Below, in pieces: positions 27,362 to 35,880 of a stretch of 64,000 nucleotides of DNA. The notes below the pieces were generated by a model. The model was not told the origin of the DNA, did not search any database, and was given only the letters and a program-made list of their open reading frames with translations. This DNA is from Mesorhizobium xinjiangense (GTDB taxonomy: Bacteria > Pseudomonadota > Alphaproteobacteria > Rhizobiales > Rhizobiaceae), in assembly GCF_009749525.1 (NCBI RefSeq), contig NZ_WOAC01000013.1, positions 62,001-126,000 of the forward strand, given 5' to 3'. The position numbers and the translations under genes were made by a program. The number at the start of each line of letters is the position of its first letter. The first letter of the stretch is position 1.

Positions 27362-27379
27362 ATAAGTATTTCTACTTAT
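27362..27379. promoter_or_regulatory. 18-bp palindrome upstream of the AroM-LuxR gene (candidate operator)
   Basis: A perfect repeat ATAAGTA-TTTC-TACTTAT ends 10 bases before the GTG start of the regulator. The size and symmetry suit a LuxR-type HTH dimer, suggesting autoregulation. The half-site CATAAGT recurs once at 26324-26330, upstream of the fused hydantoinase start. Confidence 0.5.
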
Positions 27380-27504
27380 TTTCTGGCCGATTGCAGCACG
27401 AAAAACATCAAGGGCGGAGAAAAATGCGGTAATTTTGGGTAAACGCGCGACCAGCCTATTGGCCACGCCGTTGCGCCGCCGTTCTTCGCCGGGAATCCTT
27501 GCCC

Positions 27505-28212
27505 TCATGCTCGCCTGTCTAACGGATCGCGGGGCTGCAACCCGGCTTCCCCCATTATCTCGGCGCGCAGGAATTTGAGGCGCGCGCGTTGCGCGTTGCG
27601 GATGTGGTGCCGCGCGGCCTGGTCGGCGGCATCCGCATCGCGGGCCGCGATCGCGGCAATGATGGCCTCATGCTCCTTACGCGCGCTTTGCGGACGATTG
27701 CTGAGCGCCAACGTGGTGCCGCCAAGAAGGATCATGGAATCGCGAAGCGCCAGCAGCGTCTTCAAGAGATAGCGGTTGTGACCGGCCCGATAGAGCACGC
27801 CATGGAAAACCCTGTTCAGCCGCGCCAGCGCCGCAGCGTCTTCCTCCAGTCCCTCCTCAGCGGCCACCAGTTCCGCAAGTTCCTGTATCTCCGCCTCGGA
27901 GGCATGGCGCGCCGCATACCGGGCCGCGGTACCTTCCAGAACCTCTCTCATGTCGTAAAGCTCGATCACGGCCTGATGGTCGAGCTGGGCGATTATAGCA
28001 CCCTGGTGGGGCACGTGTGCAATCAGCCCCTCGGCCTCCAACCGGCGTAGCGCGTCGCGCACCGGTGTCCGGCTGATGCCGAAGCGCTCGGCAAGCTCGT
28101 TCTCGCGCACGCGACTGCCAGGCGCGAGCGCGCCCGCCTCAACCGCACCCTTGATCTGCATGTAGGCCTGTTCGCTGCGCGATCCGGCGCTCTTTCCATT
28201 CTCGTCCTGCAT
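27505..28212 (-). CDS. GntR/FadR-family (FCD domain) transcriptional regulator
   Basis: A 235-residue regulator. The winged HTH covers about residues 12-80, with ELAERFGISRTPVRDALRRLE and a wing HQGAIIAQ. The all-helical FCD ligand domain follows, with metal-ligand-like residues in ELYDMREVLEG, LNRVFHGVLYRAGHN and EHEAIIAAIAARDADAA. It is divergent from the TcuA-like gene at 28308 and probably controls it and the ABC genes behind. A palindrome in the shared promoter gap (28270-28277) is the likely site. Confidence 0.9.
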   Translation of the reverse strand: MQDENGKSAGSRSEQAYMQIKGAVEAGALAPGSRVRENELAERFGISRTPVRDALRRLEAEGLIAHVPHQGAIIAQLDHQAVIELYDMREVLEGTAARYAARHASEAEIQELAELVAAEEGLEEDAAALARLNRVFHGVLYRAGHNRYLLKTLLALRDSMILLGGTTLALSNRPQSARKEHEAIIAAIAARDADAADQAARHHIRNAQRARLKFLRAEIMGEAGLQPRDPLDRRA

Positions 28213-28262
28213 CGGGACAAGATGCGCAGAAACGCTGGTGCATGCAATCGTTGCGATGTTGG

Positions 28263-28277
28263 ATACAAGTGTATACA
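28263..28277. promoter_or_regulatory. Overlapping palindromes in the GntR / TcuA-like divergent promoter
   Basis: TGTATACA (28270-28277) is a perfect palindrome of the kind FadR/VanR-type GntR proteins bind. It overlaps a second perfect repeat ATACA-AG-TGTAT (28263-28274). The whole gap is 95 bp. Confidence 0.5.
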
Positions 28278-28307
28278 GATGAATTCAAAAAATCTTATGG
28301 AGCTGGC

Positions 28308-29789
28308 ATGAACGCGTACGACGTCATTGTGGTTGGGGCAGGTAACGCAGCATTCTGTGCGGCGCACGCCGCGACGGAGCGCGGCGCCCGGGTCGTCGTC
28401 CTGGAGCGTGCACCGTTTGTGGAAAACGGAGGCAACAGCCGCTTCACAGCCGGCGCGATCCGGTTCGCCTATGACGGTGTCGACGATTTGCGCACCGTCA
28501 TGCCCGACCTCGGCGAAGAGGAGATCGCCCGTACCGATTTCGGCACCTACACGCAGGACCAGTTCTTCGACGACATGTTCCGGGTGACGCATTATCGCTC
28601 GGATCCGATGCTATGCGAAATGCTGGTACGGCGCAGCTTCGACACCATGAAGTGGATGCAATCGAAAGGTATCCGCTTCCAGCCGATCTATGGACGCCAG
28701 GCTTTCCAGGTCGGCGGCAGGTTCAAGTTCTGGGGCGGCCTGACGGTCGAGGCTTGGGGTGGCGGGCCCGGCCTCATCGATGCCCACACCGAGATCGCCC
28801 GCAGAAATGGGGTGGAAATCCGCTACGGCTGCCGCGCCACGGAGCTTTTACGCGACGGCGACCGGGTGACGGGCGTGAGGGTTAAGCAAGATGGCGGCTA
28901 TGAAGACCTCACGGCCGCGTCGGTCGTGCTGGCGTCTGGTGGCTTCCAATCGGATCCCGAGATGCGGACCCGCTATCTCGGTCCCGGTTGGGAGCTGGCG
29001 AAGGTCCGCGGCACGCGCTTCAATACCGGCGACGGCATCACTATGGCGCGAGCGATCGGCGCCGCCGCATATGGCAACTGGTCCGGCTGTCATGCCGTGG
29101 GATGGGATTTCAACGCCAGCGAGTTCGGCGACCTTGCTGTCGGCGACGGCTTCCAGAAGCACTCCTATCCCTTCGGTGTCATGGTCAATGCCGAGGGTAA
29201 GCGCTTCGTCGACGAAGGCGCCGACTTCAGAAACTACACCTACGCCAAATATGGCCGGGTGATCCTCGAGCAGCCAGGCAATTTCGCCTGGCAGATCTTC
29301 GACCAGAAGACGCTGCATCTCCTGCGTGACGAGTACCGGATCAAGCAGGTGACGAAAGTCACAGGCAATACGCTCGACGCGCTAGCCGCAAAGCTCGAAG
29401 GTGTGGACGCGGCCGCCTTCCTCGAGGAGATCGAGAGCTACAATCGCGCCGTTCGCAACGACATTCCCTTCAATCCGAACGTCAAGGACGGCCGACGCAC
29501 CGAAGGTCTGGCCGTCAACAAATCGAACTGGGCCCAGGCGATCGACGAGGGGCCGTTCGACGCTTATCAGGTGGGTTGTGGCATCACCTTCACCTTCGGC
29601 GGGCTGCGGATCGACGAGACCGGGCGCGTGCTCGACACGGACCTTGCTCCGATCGACGGGCTTTTTGCGGCTGGCGAGTTGGTCGGCGGCATCTTCTATT
29701 TCAACTATCCCGGCGGCACGGGGCTGATGGCCGGTTCGGTATTCGGACGTCTGGCCGGCGATTCGGCCGGCCGGAGGGAGTCGAAATGA
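28308..29789 (+). CDS. FAD-dependent dehydrogenase of the tricarballylate dehydrogenase (TcuA) / fumarate reductase type
   Basis: A 493-residue flavoprotein. Start chosen at the ATG at 28308 with GGAG 5 bases upstream. The N-terminal dinucleotide fold reads DVIVVGAGNAAFCAAHAA with the acidic end VVLERAP. The middle VEAWGGGPGLIDAH and the C-terminal AAGELVGGIFYFNYPGGTGL match the FAD-binding pattern of the TcuA/FrdA-like group. TcuA oxidises tricarballylate to cis-aconitate. The neighbours here are a peptide-type importer and amidase-like enzymes rather than TcuB/TcuC, so the substrate may be another dicarboxylate-like compound or a steroid-like ring. Confidence 0.85.
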   Translation: MNAYDVIVVGAGNAAFCAAHAATERGARVVVLERAPFVENGGNSRFTAGAIRFAYDGVDDLRTVMPDLGEEEIARTDFGTYTQDQFFDDMFRVTHYRSDPMLCEMLVRRSFDTMKWMQSKGIRFQPIYGRQAFQVGGRFKFWGGLTVEAWGGGPGLIDAHTEIARRNGVEIRYGCRATELLRDGDRVTGVRVKQDGGYEDLTAASVVLASGGFQSDPEMRTRYLGPGWELAKVRGTRFNTGDGITMARAIGAAAYGNWSGCHAVGWDFNASEFGDLAVGDGFQKHSYPFGVMVNAEGKRFVDEGADFRNYTYAKYGRVILEQPGNFAWQIFDQKTLHLLRDEYRIKQVTKVTGNTLDALAAKLEGVDAAAFLEEIESYNRAVRNDIPFNPNVKDGRRTEGLAVNKSNWAQAIDEGPFDAYQVGCGITFTFGGLRIDETGRVLDTDLAPIDGLFAAGELVGGIFYFNYPGGTGLMAGSVFGRLAGDSAGRRESK

Positions 29790-30056
29790 CGACGGCAAGT
29801 GTCGTCGTCACCGCAAGGCAGGTGTCCGCATTCCGGGTGGAGCGCGTTTCGACCTGACCGGGTGCATGCGAGGATTGCCGGAGCCCCGGCCGGGGCGGGC
29901 AGCATCAAACTGCCGTTGGGATCAAAAATATCGGCGGACGGTTGAAGCCGTCGAAATTGTACTTTATCGTTCATAAAAACAAAAATGCTTTTGCGTGTGA
30001 CGGGCGGCGCGCAGAGCAGGCGGGCGGTCGACAGGAACCGAGAGGACCTAGAACCT

Positions 30057-31001
30057 ATGGCGCAATTTCTCGTGAAGCGGTTGCTTATGGCGATCCCGAC
30101 GCTGCTTCTCGTCGCGCTGCTGGTATTCATGCTGGTGCGGCTCATTCCGGGCGATCCTGCGCTGATCCTGCTCGGCGACGGAGCCGACGCCAACTCTGTT
30201 GCAGCCATCAATCGGCGCCTCGGGCTCGACCAGCCGCTTCCCGTCCAGTTCTTCATTTGGCTGGGCAATGTGTTCCAGGGCGATCTGGGCAATTCGATCC
30301 TGACTGGCGATCCCGTTCTCGCGCTCGTATGGGACCGCTTCCAGCTTTCGGCAACGATCATCCTCCTAGCCGTCGGCACGGCAACTCTGATTGCCGTTCC
30401 CGTCGGCATCTTCGCCGCCTGGCGACAGGGCAGTGGGATGGATTTCACTCTCGTTGCGCTCGCCACGCTCGGCCTGTCGATCCCCAGTTTCTGGCTGGGT
30501 CTGATGCTCTTGATGCTGTTCGGCATCCAGCTCGGCTGGCTGCCGGTCGTCGGCTATGTCTCCTTCGGTCAAGATGCCAGCCTAGCGATCACCTACCTCG
30601 TCCTGCCTGTGCTGACGCTGATCCTTATCGAGGTCGGAGTGCTGACCCGTATGGTCCGGTCCAGCGCCATCGAGGTGCTGCGGCTCGAATATGTCACGCA
30701 TGCGCGGGCCAAGGGGCTTTCCGAGCGATCGGTGCTGTTCCGGCACGTCCTGCCCAACTCGTTCGCGCCGACATTGACGCTGATCGGCATCGTGCTCGGT
30801 ACGCTGCTGGGCGGCATCGCGGTCGTGGAAACGGTTTTCACTCTCCCGGGCCTCGGGCGGCTGCTGGTGGAATCGATCTATTCGCGCGACTATCCGGTAG
30901 TTCAGGGCTGCCTGCTGATGATCGCGACCGGCTATGTCGTCGTGAACCTGATCGTCGATCTCCTTTATCCGTTCTTCGACCCGCGGGTCACGCTGGAGTA
31001 G
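30057..31001 (+). CDS. ABC transporter permease, DppB/OppB type
   Basis: A 314-residue membrane protein with six hydrophobic segments, starting MAQFLVKRLLMAIPTLLLVA. It has the DppB hallmark LVRLIPGDPALILLG near residues 25-45 and the cytoplasmic loop EYVTHARAKGLSERSVLFRH. Start chosen at the ATG at 30057; an in-frame ATG at 29985 lacks family similarity. The 267-bp gap 29790-30056 upstream holds no gene and probably contains the operon promoter in its AT-rich part near 29955-29985. Confidence 0.9.
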   Translation: MAQFLVKRLLMAIPTLLLVALLVFMLVRLIPGDPALILLGDGADANSVAAINRRLGLDQPLPVQFFIWLGNVFQGDLGNSILTGDPVLALVWDRFQLSATIILLAVGTATLIAVPVGIFAAWRQGSGMDFTLVALATLGLSIPSFWLGLMLLMLFGIQLGWLPVVGYVSFGQDASLAITYLVLPVLTLILIEVGVLTRMVRSSAIEVLRLEYVTHARAKGLSERSVLFRHVLPNSFAPTLTLIGIVLGTLLGGIAVVETVFTLPGLGRLLVESIYSRDYPVVQGCLLMIATGYVVVNLIVDLLYPFFDPRVTLE

Positions 31002-31007
31002 CCGGTC

Positions 31008-31811
31008 ATGTTCGCACGCCTCAACCTCATTTTCGGTGGCATACTCGGCTCCGTGGTCCTGGGAATGGCGCTGCTGGCGCTGGTCTGGACACCAGCGAGC
31101 CCCGTCGCGATCGACCCGATCAACCGACTGTCGGGTCCGATACCGGGGCACCTGTTCGGGACCGACGAATTCGGCCGCGACATACTGAGCCGCATCATGA
31201 CGGGAGCCTGGACGAGCCTTTCCGTGGCGTTCCTGACGGTGGCCTTCGCCGTCATTTGCGGTTCGGCGATCGGTCTGCTGACCGGCTTCTACCGCGGCTG
31301 GTTCGATCGCATCGCCATGCTTCTCAACGATGCGCTTCTGGCCTTCCCGGGCATTCTGCTGGCACTCGGCATCGTCGCCATCATCGGGCCGAGCAAATAC
31401 GGGATCATCATCGCGCTGGGCATCGCCTATACGCCGAAGGTGATCCGAATCGTGCGCGGCACCGTGTTGTCTTTGCGGCAGAAGGAGTTCGTCGAGGCGT
31501 CGCGCGCGCTGGGCAACGGATCGGTGTTCACCATGCTGCGCCACGTCCTGCCCAATTCGTTCGCGCCGATCGCTGTGCTCGCGACATCGTTGTTCGGCTG
31601 GGTCATCCTTGCGGAGAGCGCGCTGAGCTTCCTCGGTCTGGGCGTGCCGCCGCCCGCCGCAACATGGGGCAACATGTTGTCGGCGGCGCGCCCGCATCTC
31701 AGCACCGCGCCATGGATGTCCATCATTCCCGGTGGCTTCATCGCACTCACCCTGCTTTCCATAAACCTGCTGGGCGACGCGCTGCGCGACTGGCTCGATC
31801 CCAGGATGTGA
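31008..31811 (+). CDS. ABC transporter permease, DppC/OppC type
   Basis: A 267-residue permease with the DppC features: HLFGTDEFGRDILSRIM before the second membrane segment, the loop EFVEASRALGNGSVFTMLRH and the C-terminal LLGDALRDWLDPRM. It starts 6 bases after the DppB-type gene and pairs with it to form the channel of the importer. Confidence 0.92.
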   Translation: MFARLNLIFGGILGSVVLGMALLALVWTPASPVAIDPINRLSGPIPGHLFGTDEFGRDILSRIMTGAWTSLSVAFLTVAFAVICGSAIGLLTGFYRGWFDRIAMLLNDALLAFPGILLALGIVAIIGPSKYGIIIALGIAYTPKVIRIVRGTVLSLRQKEFVEASRALGNGSVFTMLRHVLPNSFAPIAVLATSLFGWVILAESALSFLGLGVPPPAATWGNMLSAARPHLSTAPWMSIIPGGFIALTLLSINLLGDALRDWLDPRM

Positions 31812-31812
31812 G

Positions 31813-33465
31813 ATGATTTTCAACGCACCACAGCCGACGCTGTCAGTGAGCGACATTCGCATCGGCATGCGTGGCTCCGAACTCATCAAGGGTGTGAGCT
31901 TCGACGTGCACCCCGGCCAGGTGGTCGCGCTGGTCGGCGAGTCCGGAAGCGGCAAGACGATGATCGGCCGGGCCGTATTGCGGCTCCTGCCGGATGTCAT
32001 CCGGCCGACCAGCGGCGACATCCTCTACCACGGTACCTCCATCCTGTCCCTGTCGCAGCGGCGCATGCGCGCGCTGCGCGGCGAGAAGATCGGCATGGTT
32101 TTCCAGGAACCGCTGGTCTCGCTGAATCCGGCGATGCGGATCGGCCGACAGATGGCCGAGGCTATGCGCCTTCATACCTCGCTCTCGCCCGCCGAAATCC
32201 GCGAAAGATCCATCGCGATGCTGCGACGGATTCAAATTTCCGACCCCGAAGCATGCCTCGCGGCCTACCCTCACCAGTTCTCCGGAGGCATGCGACAGCG
32301 CATCATGCTGGCCTCCGTGATGCTGCTGCGCCCCGACCTGCTCATCGCGGACGAGCCGACGACCGCGCTCGACACGCTCAGTCAGCTCGAAGTGCTTGAG
32401 ACGATGATGGACCTGACTCGCGATGTTGGGACGTCGGTCCTCCTGATCACGCACAATCTGGGTCTCGTCGCGAAATATGCCGACTACGTCGTCGTTCTCA
32501 AGCAGGGCGAGGTCGTGGAGGCAGGCCCGACCCGCGACATCCTCGACAATCCGCAGCGCGAATACACTCGCCGGCTGATCGAGTCGGTTCCCACACGCGA
32601 CCCCCATCAGCCACAGCTCTCACACGACGGTCGCCCATCGATCCTCGAAGCGCGCAATGTCGTCCTGTCCTATGATCAGGGCACGGCCTTATGGGCGCGC
32701 CGACCGCGTAAGCAGGTGCTGCGCGATGTGAGCCTCGCGATCGCGCCGGGTGAGATCGTCGCGGTGGTGGGCGGCAGCGGTTCGGGAAAGACGACGCTTG
32801 GCCGCGCGATGCTGCGCCTGCAGGACATCGACGCCGGGCAGATCCTCTACAACGGGCAGGACGTCGCGCGGCGGGCGGATCGGCAGCTCGGCGATTTCCG
32901 CCGCAAATGCCAGATCGTGTTCCAGGACCCTTTCTCCTCGCTGGACCCGCGCATGCGCGTGGGCGCGATCGTGGCGGAGGCCCTGCGCCATGAACGCGGA
33001 CTGTCGGCCCGGCAGCGGCGCGAGCGCACCGAGCAGGTGCTCAGCGAGGTCGGCCTGGCCGATTATAGACGACGCTATCCGCACGAATTGTCGGGCGGGC
33101 AGCGGCAGCGCGTGGCAATCGCCCGTGCGATCGTCAGCCAGCCTGACGTAATCGTGGCCGACGAGCCGATCTCGGCGCTGGACATGACGATCCAGAAACA
33201 GGTGCTCGAACTCTTTGAACGGCTGCAGCGCGAACGAGGCTTTGCCTGCATCTTTATCTCGCACGATCTCGCCGCGGTCCAGCAGGTCGCACAGCGCATC
33301 ATCGTGATGGAGAACGGCACGATTGTCGAAGAGGGGCCGTGCGACGCGGTGTTCGAGAACCCGCAACACGAATATACGCGGCGACTTCTCGCCGCCTCGC
33401 CCATGCTTGCGCGACCATCGGAAACCAGAGGGAACGAAAAAAGAGAGGAACCGGTAAATGAATAG
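31813..33465 (+). CDS. Fused dipeptide/oligopeptide ABC ATPase (DppD-DppF fusion)
   Basis: A 550-residue protein with two complete ATPase domains. Domain 1 (about 8-260) has Walker A GESGSGKTM, signature FSGGMRQR and Walker B LLIADEPTTALD. Domain 2 (about 275-535) has GGSGSGKTT, LSGGQRQR and VIVADEPISALD. Both carry the C-terminal oligopeptide-ABC extension, EYTRRL. The fusion replaces separate DppD and DppF subunits. The gene starts one base after the permease stop and overlaps the start of the binding-protein gene by 8 bases. Confidence 0.92.
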   Translation: MIFNAPQPTLSVSDIRIGMRGSELIKGVSFDVHPGQVVALVGESGSGKTMIGRAVLRLLPDVIRPTSGDILYHGTSILSLSQRRMRALRGEKIGMVFQEPLVSLNPAMRIGRQMAEAMRLHTSLSPAEIRERSIAMLRRIQISDPEACLAAYPHQFSGGMRQRIMLASVMLLRPDLLIADEPTTALDTLSQLEVLETMMDLTRDVGTSVLLITHNLGLVAKYADYVVVLKQGEVVEAGPTRDILDNPQREYTRRLIESVPTRDPHQPQLSHDGRPSILEARNVVLSYDQGTALWARRPRKQVLRDVSLAIAPGEIVAVVGGSGSGKTTLGRAMLRLQDIDAGQILYNGQDVARRADRQLGDFRRKCQIVFQDPFSSLDPRMRVGAIVAEALRHERGLSARQRRERTEQVLSEVGLADYRRRYPHELSGGQRQRVAIARAIVSQPDVIVADEPISALDMTIQKQVLELFERLQRERGFACIFISHDLAAVQQVAQRIIVMENGTIVEEGPCDAVFENPQHEYTRRLLAASPMLARPSETRGNEKREEPVNE

Positions 33466-35005
33466 ATTGCCTTGCATTTTCGGAACGGTTGCTGCCGCGC
33501 TCATGATCGGCGGCAATGTGATAGCGGCCGAGCTCGTATCGGGCTTGGCGGGCGACATGCGCGCCGTCATACCGGCCGGCAGTACCGACGACAGCACGCT
33601 GACGGTGCAGCAGCACGTCTATGAAGGACTTGTCACCTGGAAGGAGAACGGCGAAGTCGCACCGATGCTTGCCAAGGACCTTCCGCAGGTCTCCGAAGAC
33701 GGCCGCTCCTACACGTTCAAGCTGCGCGAAGGCGTGACCTTCCATGACGGCACGCCCCTGACCGCGGAAGCCGTCGCGAAATCCTGGAACTACCTTCTCG
33801 AACCCGAGCGCGGCTGGTCCTGCCGTCAATACTTCGACGGGTCCGGCCCCGTCGAAATCGCTAGTGTCGAAGCCTCCGGCGAGCTCGAAGTCACGTTCAC
33901 GCTGGTGGAGGCGGCGCCTGCGCTGCTGACGCAGATGGCGCGCGCCGACTGCGGCGAGGGCGGCATCATGGCCGAGGCAATCACCTCGACCGACACGCCT
34001 CAAAAGCCGATAGGGACCGGCCCCTACATGATCGAAAGCCGTCGTAGCAACCAGGACATCGTGCTGACCCGCTTCGAGGACTACAGCCCGCGCGAGGAGC
34101 CGGCCGACGGGTATGCCGGCAAGAAGGAAGCGCTTCTCGACAAGATCACCTTCCTCATCATCCCCGATCCCGCCGCCAACTACTCGGCGCTGCGCGCCGG
34201 CGAGATCGACGTTTGGCCAGCCATCGCACTGTCCTATGCCGAAGAGCTGGACGGTCTCGACAGCATCTCCGTCGATTCGGTGAATATCCCCTCGATCAGC
34301 ACCTTCGCCTTCCAGACCTCCAAAGGGCCCCTTACCGATCCGGCGTTGCGCAAGGCTGTGAACCGTGCCCTGGACCGGAAGGGGATGGTCGACGCCATCG
34401 CGATGGGCTACGCGACGCCGAGCGCGTCGGTCATCCCGGTCTCCTCGCAGTTCTTCGATGAGGCCGGATCCGAAGCCCTGTCCTATGATCCGCAGGAGGT
34501 TGCCGCGCTTCTGGAGGCGGCCGACTACGATGGGACGGAGATCGTCATCACCACCAACAAGAACTACTCCGTCATGTACGAGACGGGCGTCATGGCGCAG
34601 GCCTATCTCGAGGCCGCCGGCATTCGCTCGCGTCTGGAAGTGATCGACTTCGCAACGCAGCTCCCGAACTACTACAGCGGCGACTATCAGATGATGACGT
34701 GGAACTATGCGCCTACGCTCGATCCGGCGCTCATCCTCGACCGCGTGACCGGCCCCAAGGCGACCACCGCCTCCAAGATCTGGGACAACCCGCAAGCGCG
34801 CGAGCTGGTCGACCGGCTGATCGCGGCACCGATCGGCGAGCGCCAGGCGATTTACGATGAGATCCAGACACTTTATGCGGAGGATGCCCCGATGCTCGTG
34901 TGGGCGAGCTCGCAGGCGACTTCGGCCTATTCGGACAAGGTCCAGGGCTATGAAGTCTGGGCCGGCCGCAAGCCGCGCTACTGGGGCGTGACGGTCGAAG
35001 AATGA
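33458..35005 (+). CDS. ABC transporter substrate-binding protein, family 5 (DppA/OppA-like)
   Basis: A 515-residue exported protein. A signal peptide (about residues 1-23, ending NVIAAEL) is followed by the family-5 pattern: QQHVYEGLVTWKENGEVAPMLAKDL in two blocks, YTFKLREGVTFHDGTPLTAE and later FAFQTSKGPLTDPALRKAV. Such proteins bind peptides, glycosides, nickel chelates or other polar ligands. The gene closes the transporter part of the operon and is coupled by ATGA to the first deacetylase gene, which implies that the imported ligand is the deacetylase substrate. Confidence 0.9.
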   Translation: MNRLPCIFGTVAAALMIGGNVIAAELVSGLAGDMRAVIPAGSTDDSTLTVQQHVYEGLVTWKENGEVAPMLAKDLPQVSEDGRSYTFKLREGVTFHDGTPLTAEAVAKSWNYLLEPERGWSCRQYFDGSGPVEIASVEASGELEVTFTLVEAAPALLTQMARADCGEGGIMAEAITSTDTPQKPIGTGPYMIESRRSNQDIVLTRFEDYSPREEPADGYAGKKEALLDKITFLIIPDPAANYSALRAGEIDVWPAIALSYAEELDGLDSISVDSVNIPSISTFAFQTSKGPLTDPALRKAVNRALDRKGMVDAIAMGYATPSASVIPVSSQFFDEAGSEALSYDPQEVAALLEAADYDGTEIVITTNKNYSVMYETGVMAQAYLEAAGIRSRLEVIDFATQLPNYYSGDYQMMTWNYAPTLDPALILDRVTGPKATTASKIWDNPQARELVDRLIAAPIGERQAIYDEIQTLYAEDAPMLVWASSQATSAYSDKVQGYEVWAGRKPRYWGVTVEE

Positions 35006-35880
35006 GCGCGCCATTGACATCCGCTCCCAGGGAGCGCGTTCACGCCTGGCCCGGAGGCAGGAAATGTGTGGCCACAATCACCGTCGATTTCGACGGTGAT
35101 TGCCGCGAGGTCGGCCGCAAGGAGACGCCGCTCGGTCGCAACTCCCACGGCCGCTACTCTGCCAAATGCGGCGTGCCGCGCTATCTCGACATGTGCGACG
35201 AGCTCGGCATCAAAGCGACGTATTTCGTGCCTGGATACGATGCCGAGCAGCACCCGGATCTCGTCCGCGAGATCGTCGCGCGGGGGCATGAGGTCGCCGC
35301 GCACGGCTATCTCCACGAAGGCTGGGATCCCGGCGAGGCCGAGCCCGAACTCCTGCGCAAGAGCCATGACATCCTGACGCCCCTGATCGGCAAACCGCCC
35401 CTCGGCTGGCGCTCGCCCGGCGGCAGCAAGAACGAACAGACTATGCGTACCCTTCTGGAGCTGGGTTACATCTACGATTCCAGTGAGAAGGACTACGACC
35501 TGCCCTTCATGGCCGACGTACCCCGCGACACGCCCCGCCGGCTGATGACTCTTCCCAACAACGTGTCCAGCCTGGACGATTATCCGTTTTACCGGGTCAG
35601 CTACACGCCGCCTTCCGCAGTGCTCAAGCATTGGATCGAGGAATGGGAAGCGATCCGCACCGAAGGCGGATTCTTCGATCTGACAGTGCATCCGCGTGTG
35701 GGATACGGTTCGGGATCGCCCGCCAGGGCCAATGTCGTGCGCAATCTCGTCCGTCACATGCAGGACAGCGGGGACGTGACCTTCGTCACGCTCGAGGAAC
35801 TCGCTCGCTGGTGCCTCGCGCATGAGGCGCAATGGCAGCGCGACTGGAGGAAGGAGGGCGCGCCAGATGCCCGGCAATGA
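35002..35880 (+). CDS. NodB/PuuE-like polysaccharide-deacetylase-fold hydrolase
   Basis: A 292-residue single-domain hydrolase of the carbohydrate-esterase-4 fold. The motifs are intact: TVDFDGD with Asp29 and Asp31, HEVAAHGYLHE with His101 and His105, GWRSPGG, and a His230 in LTVHPRVGYG. The VHPR motif and lack of a signal peptide point to the cytoplasmic PuuE (allantoinase)-like branch rather than to cell-wall deacetylases, so an amide ring or N-acyl bond is a likely target. It is coupled to the binding-protein gene (ATGA) and overlapped by its paralogue. Confidence 0.85.
   Translation: MSAPLTSAPRERVHAWPGGRKCVATITVDFDGDCREVGRKETPLGRNSHGRYSAKCGVPRYLDMCDELGIKATYFVPGYDAEQHPDLVREIVARGHEVAAHGYLHEGWDPGEAEPELLRKSHDILTPLIGKPPLGWRSPGGSKNEQTMRTLLELGYIYDSSEKDYDLPFMADVPRDTPRRLMTLPNNVSSLDDYPFYRVSYTPPSAVLKHWIEEWEAIRTEGGFFDLTVHPRVGYGSGSPARANVVRNLVRHMQDSGDVTFVTLEELARWCLAHEAQWQRDWRKEGAPDARQ

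Noticed and set aside
29942-31816. Long plus-strand frame of 624 codons over both DppB/DppC-type permease genes
   Set aside because: It overlaps two clear permease genes in another frame and has no family pattern; high GC keeps the frame open by chance.
30582-32021. 479-codon minus-strand frame over the permease genes
   Set aside because: Antisense shadow, rich in Arg, Gln and His, with no domain pattern.
33299-35077. 592-codon minus-strand frame opposite the family-5 binding protein
   Set aside because: Shadow frame without similarity; the opposite strand has a signal peptide and family motifs.
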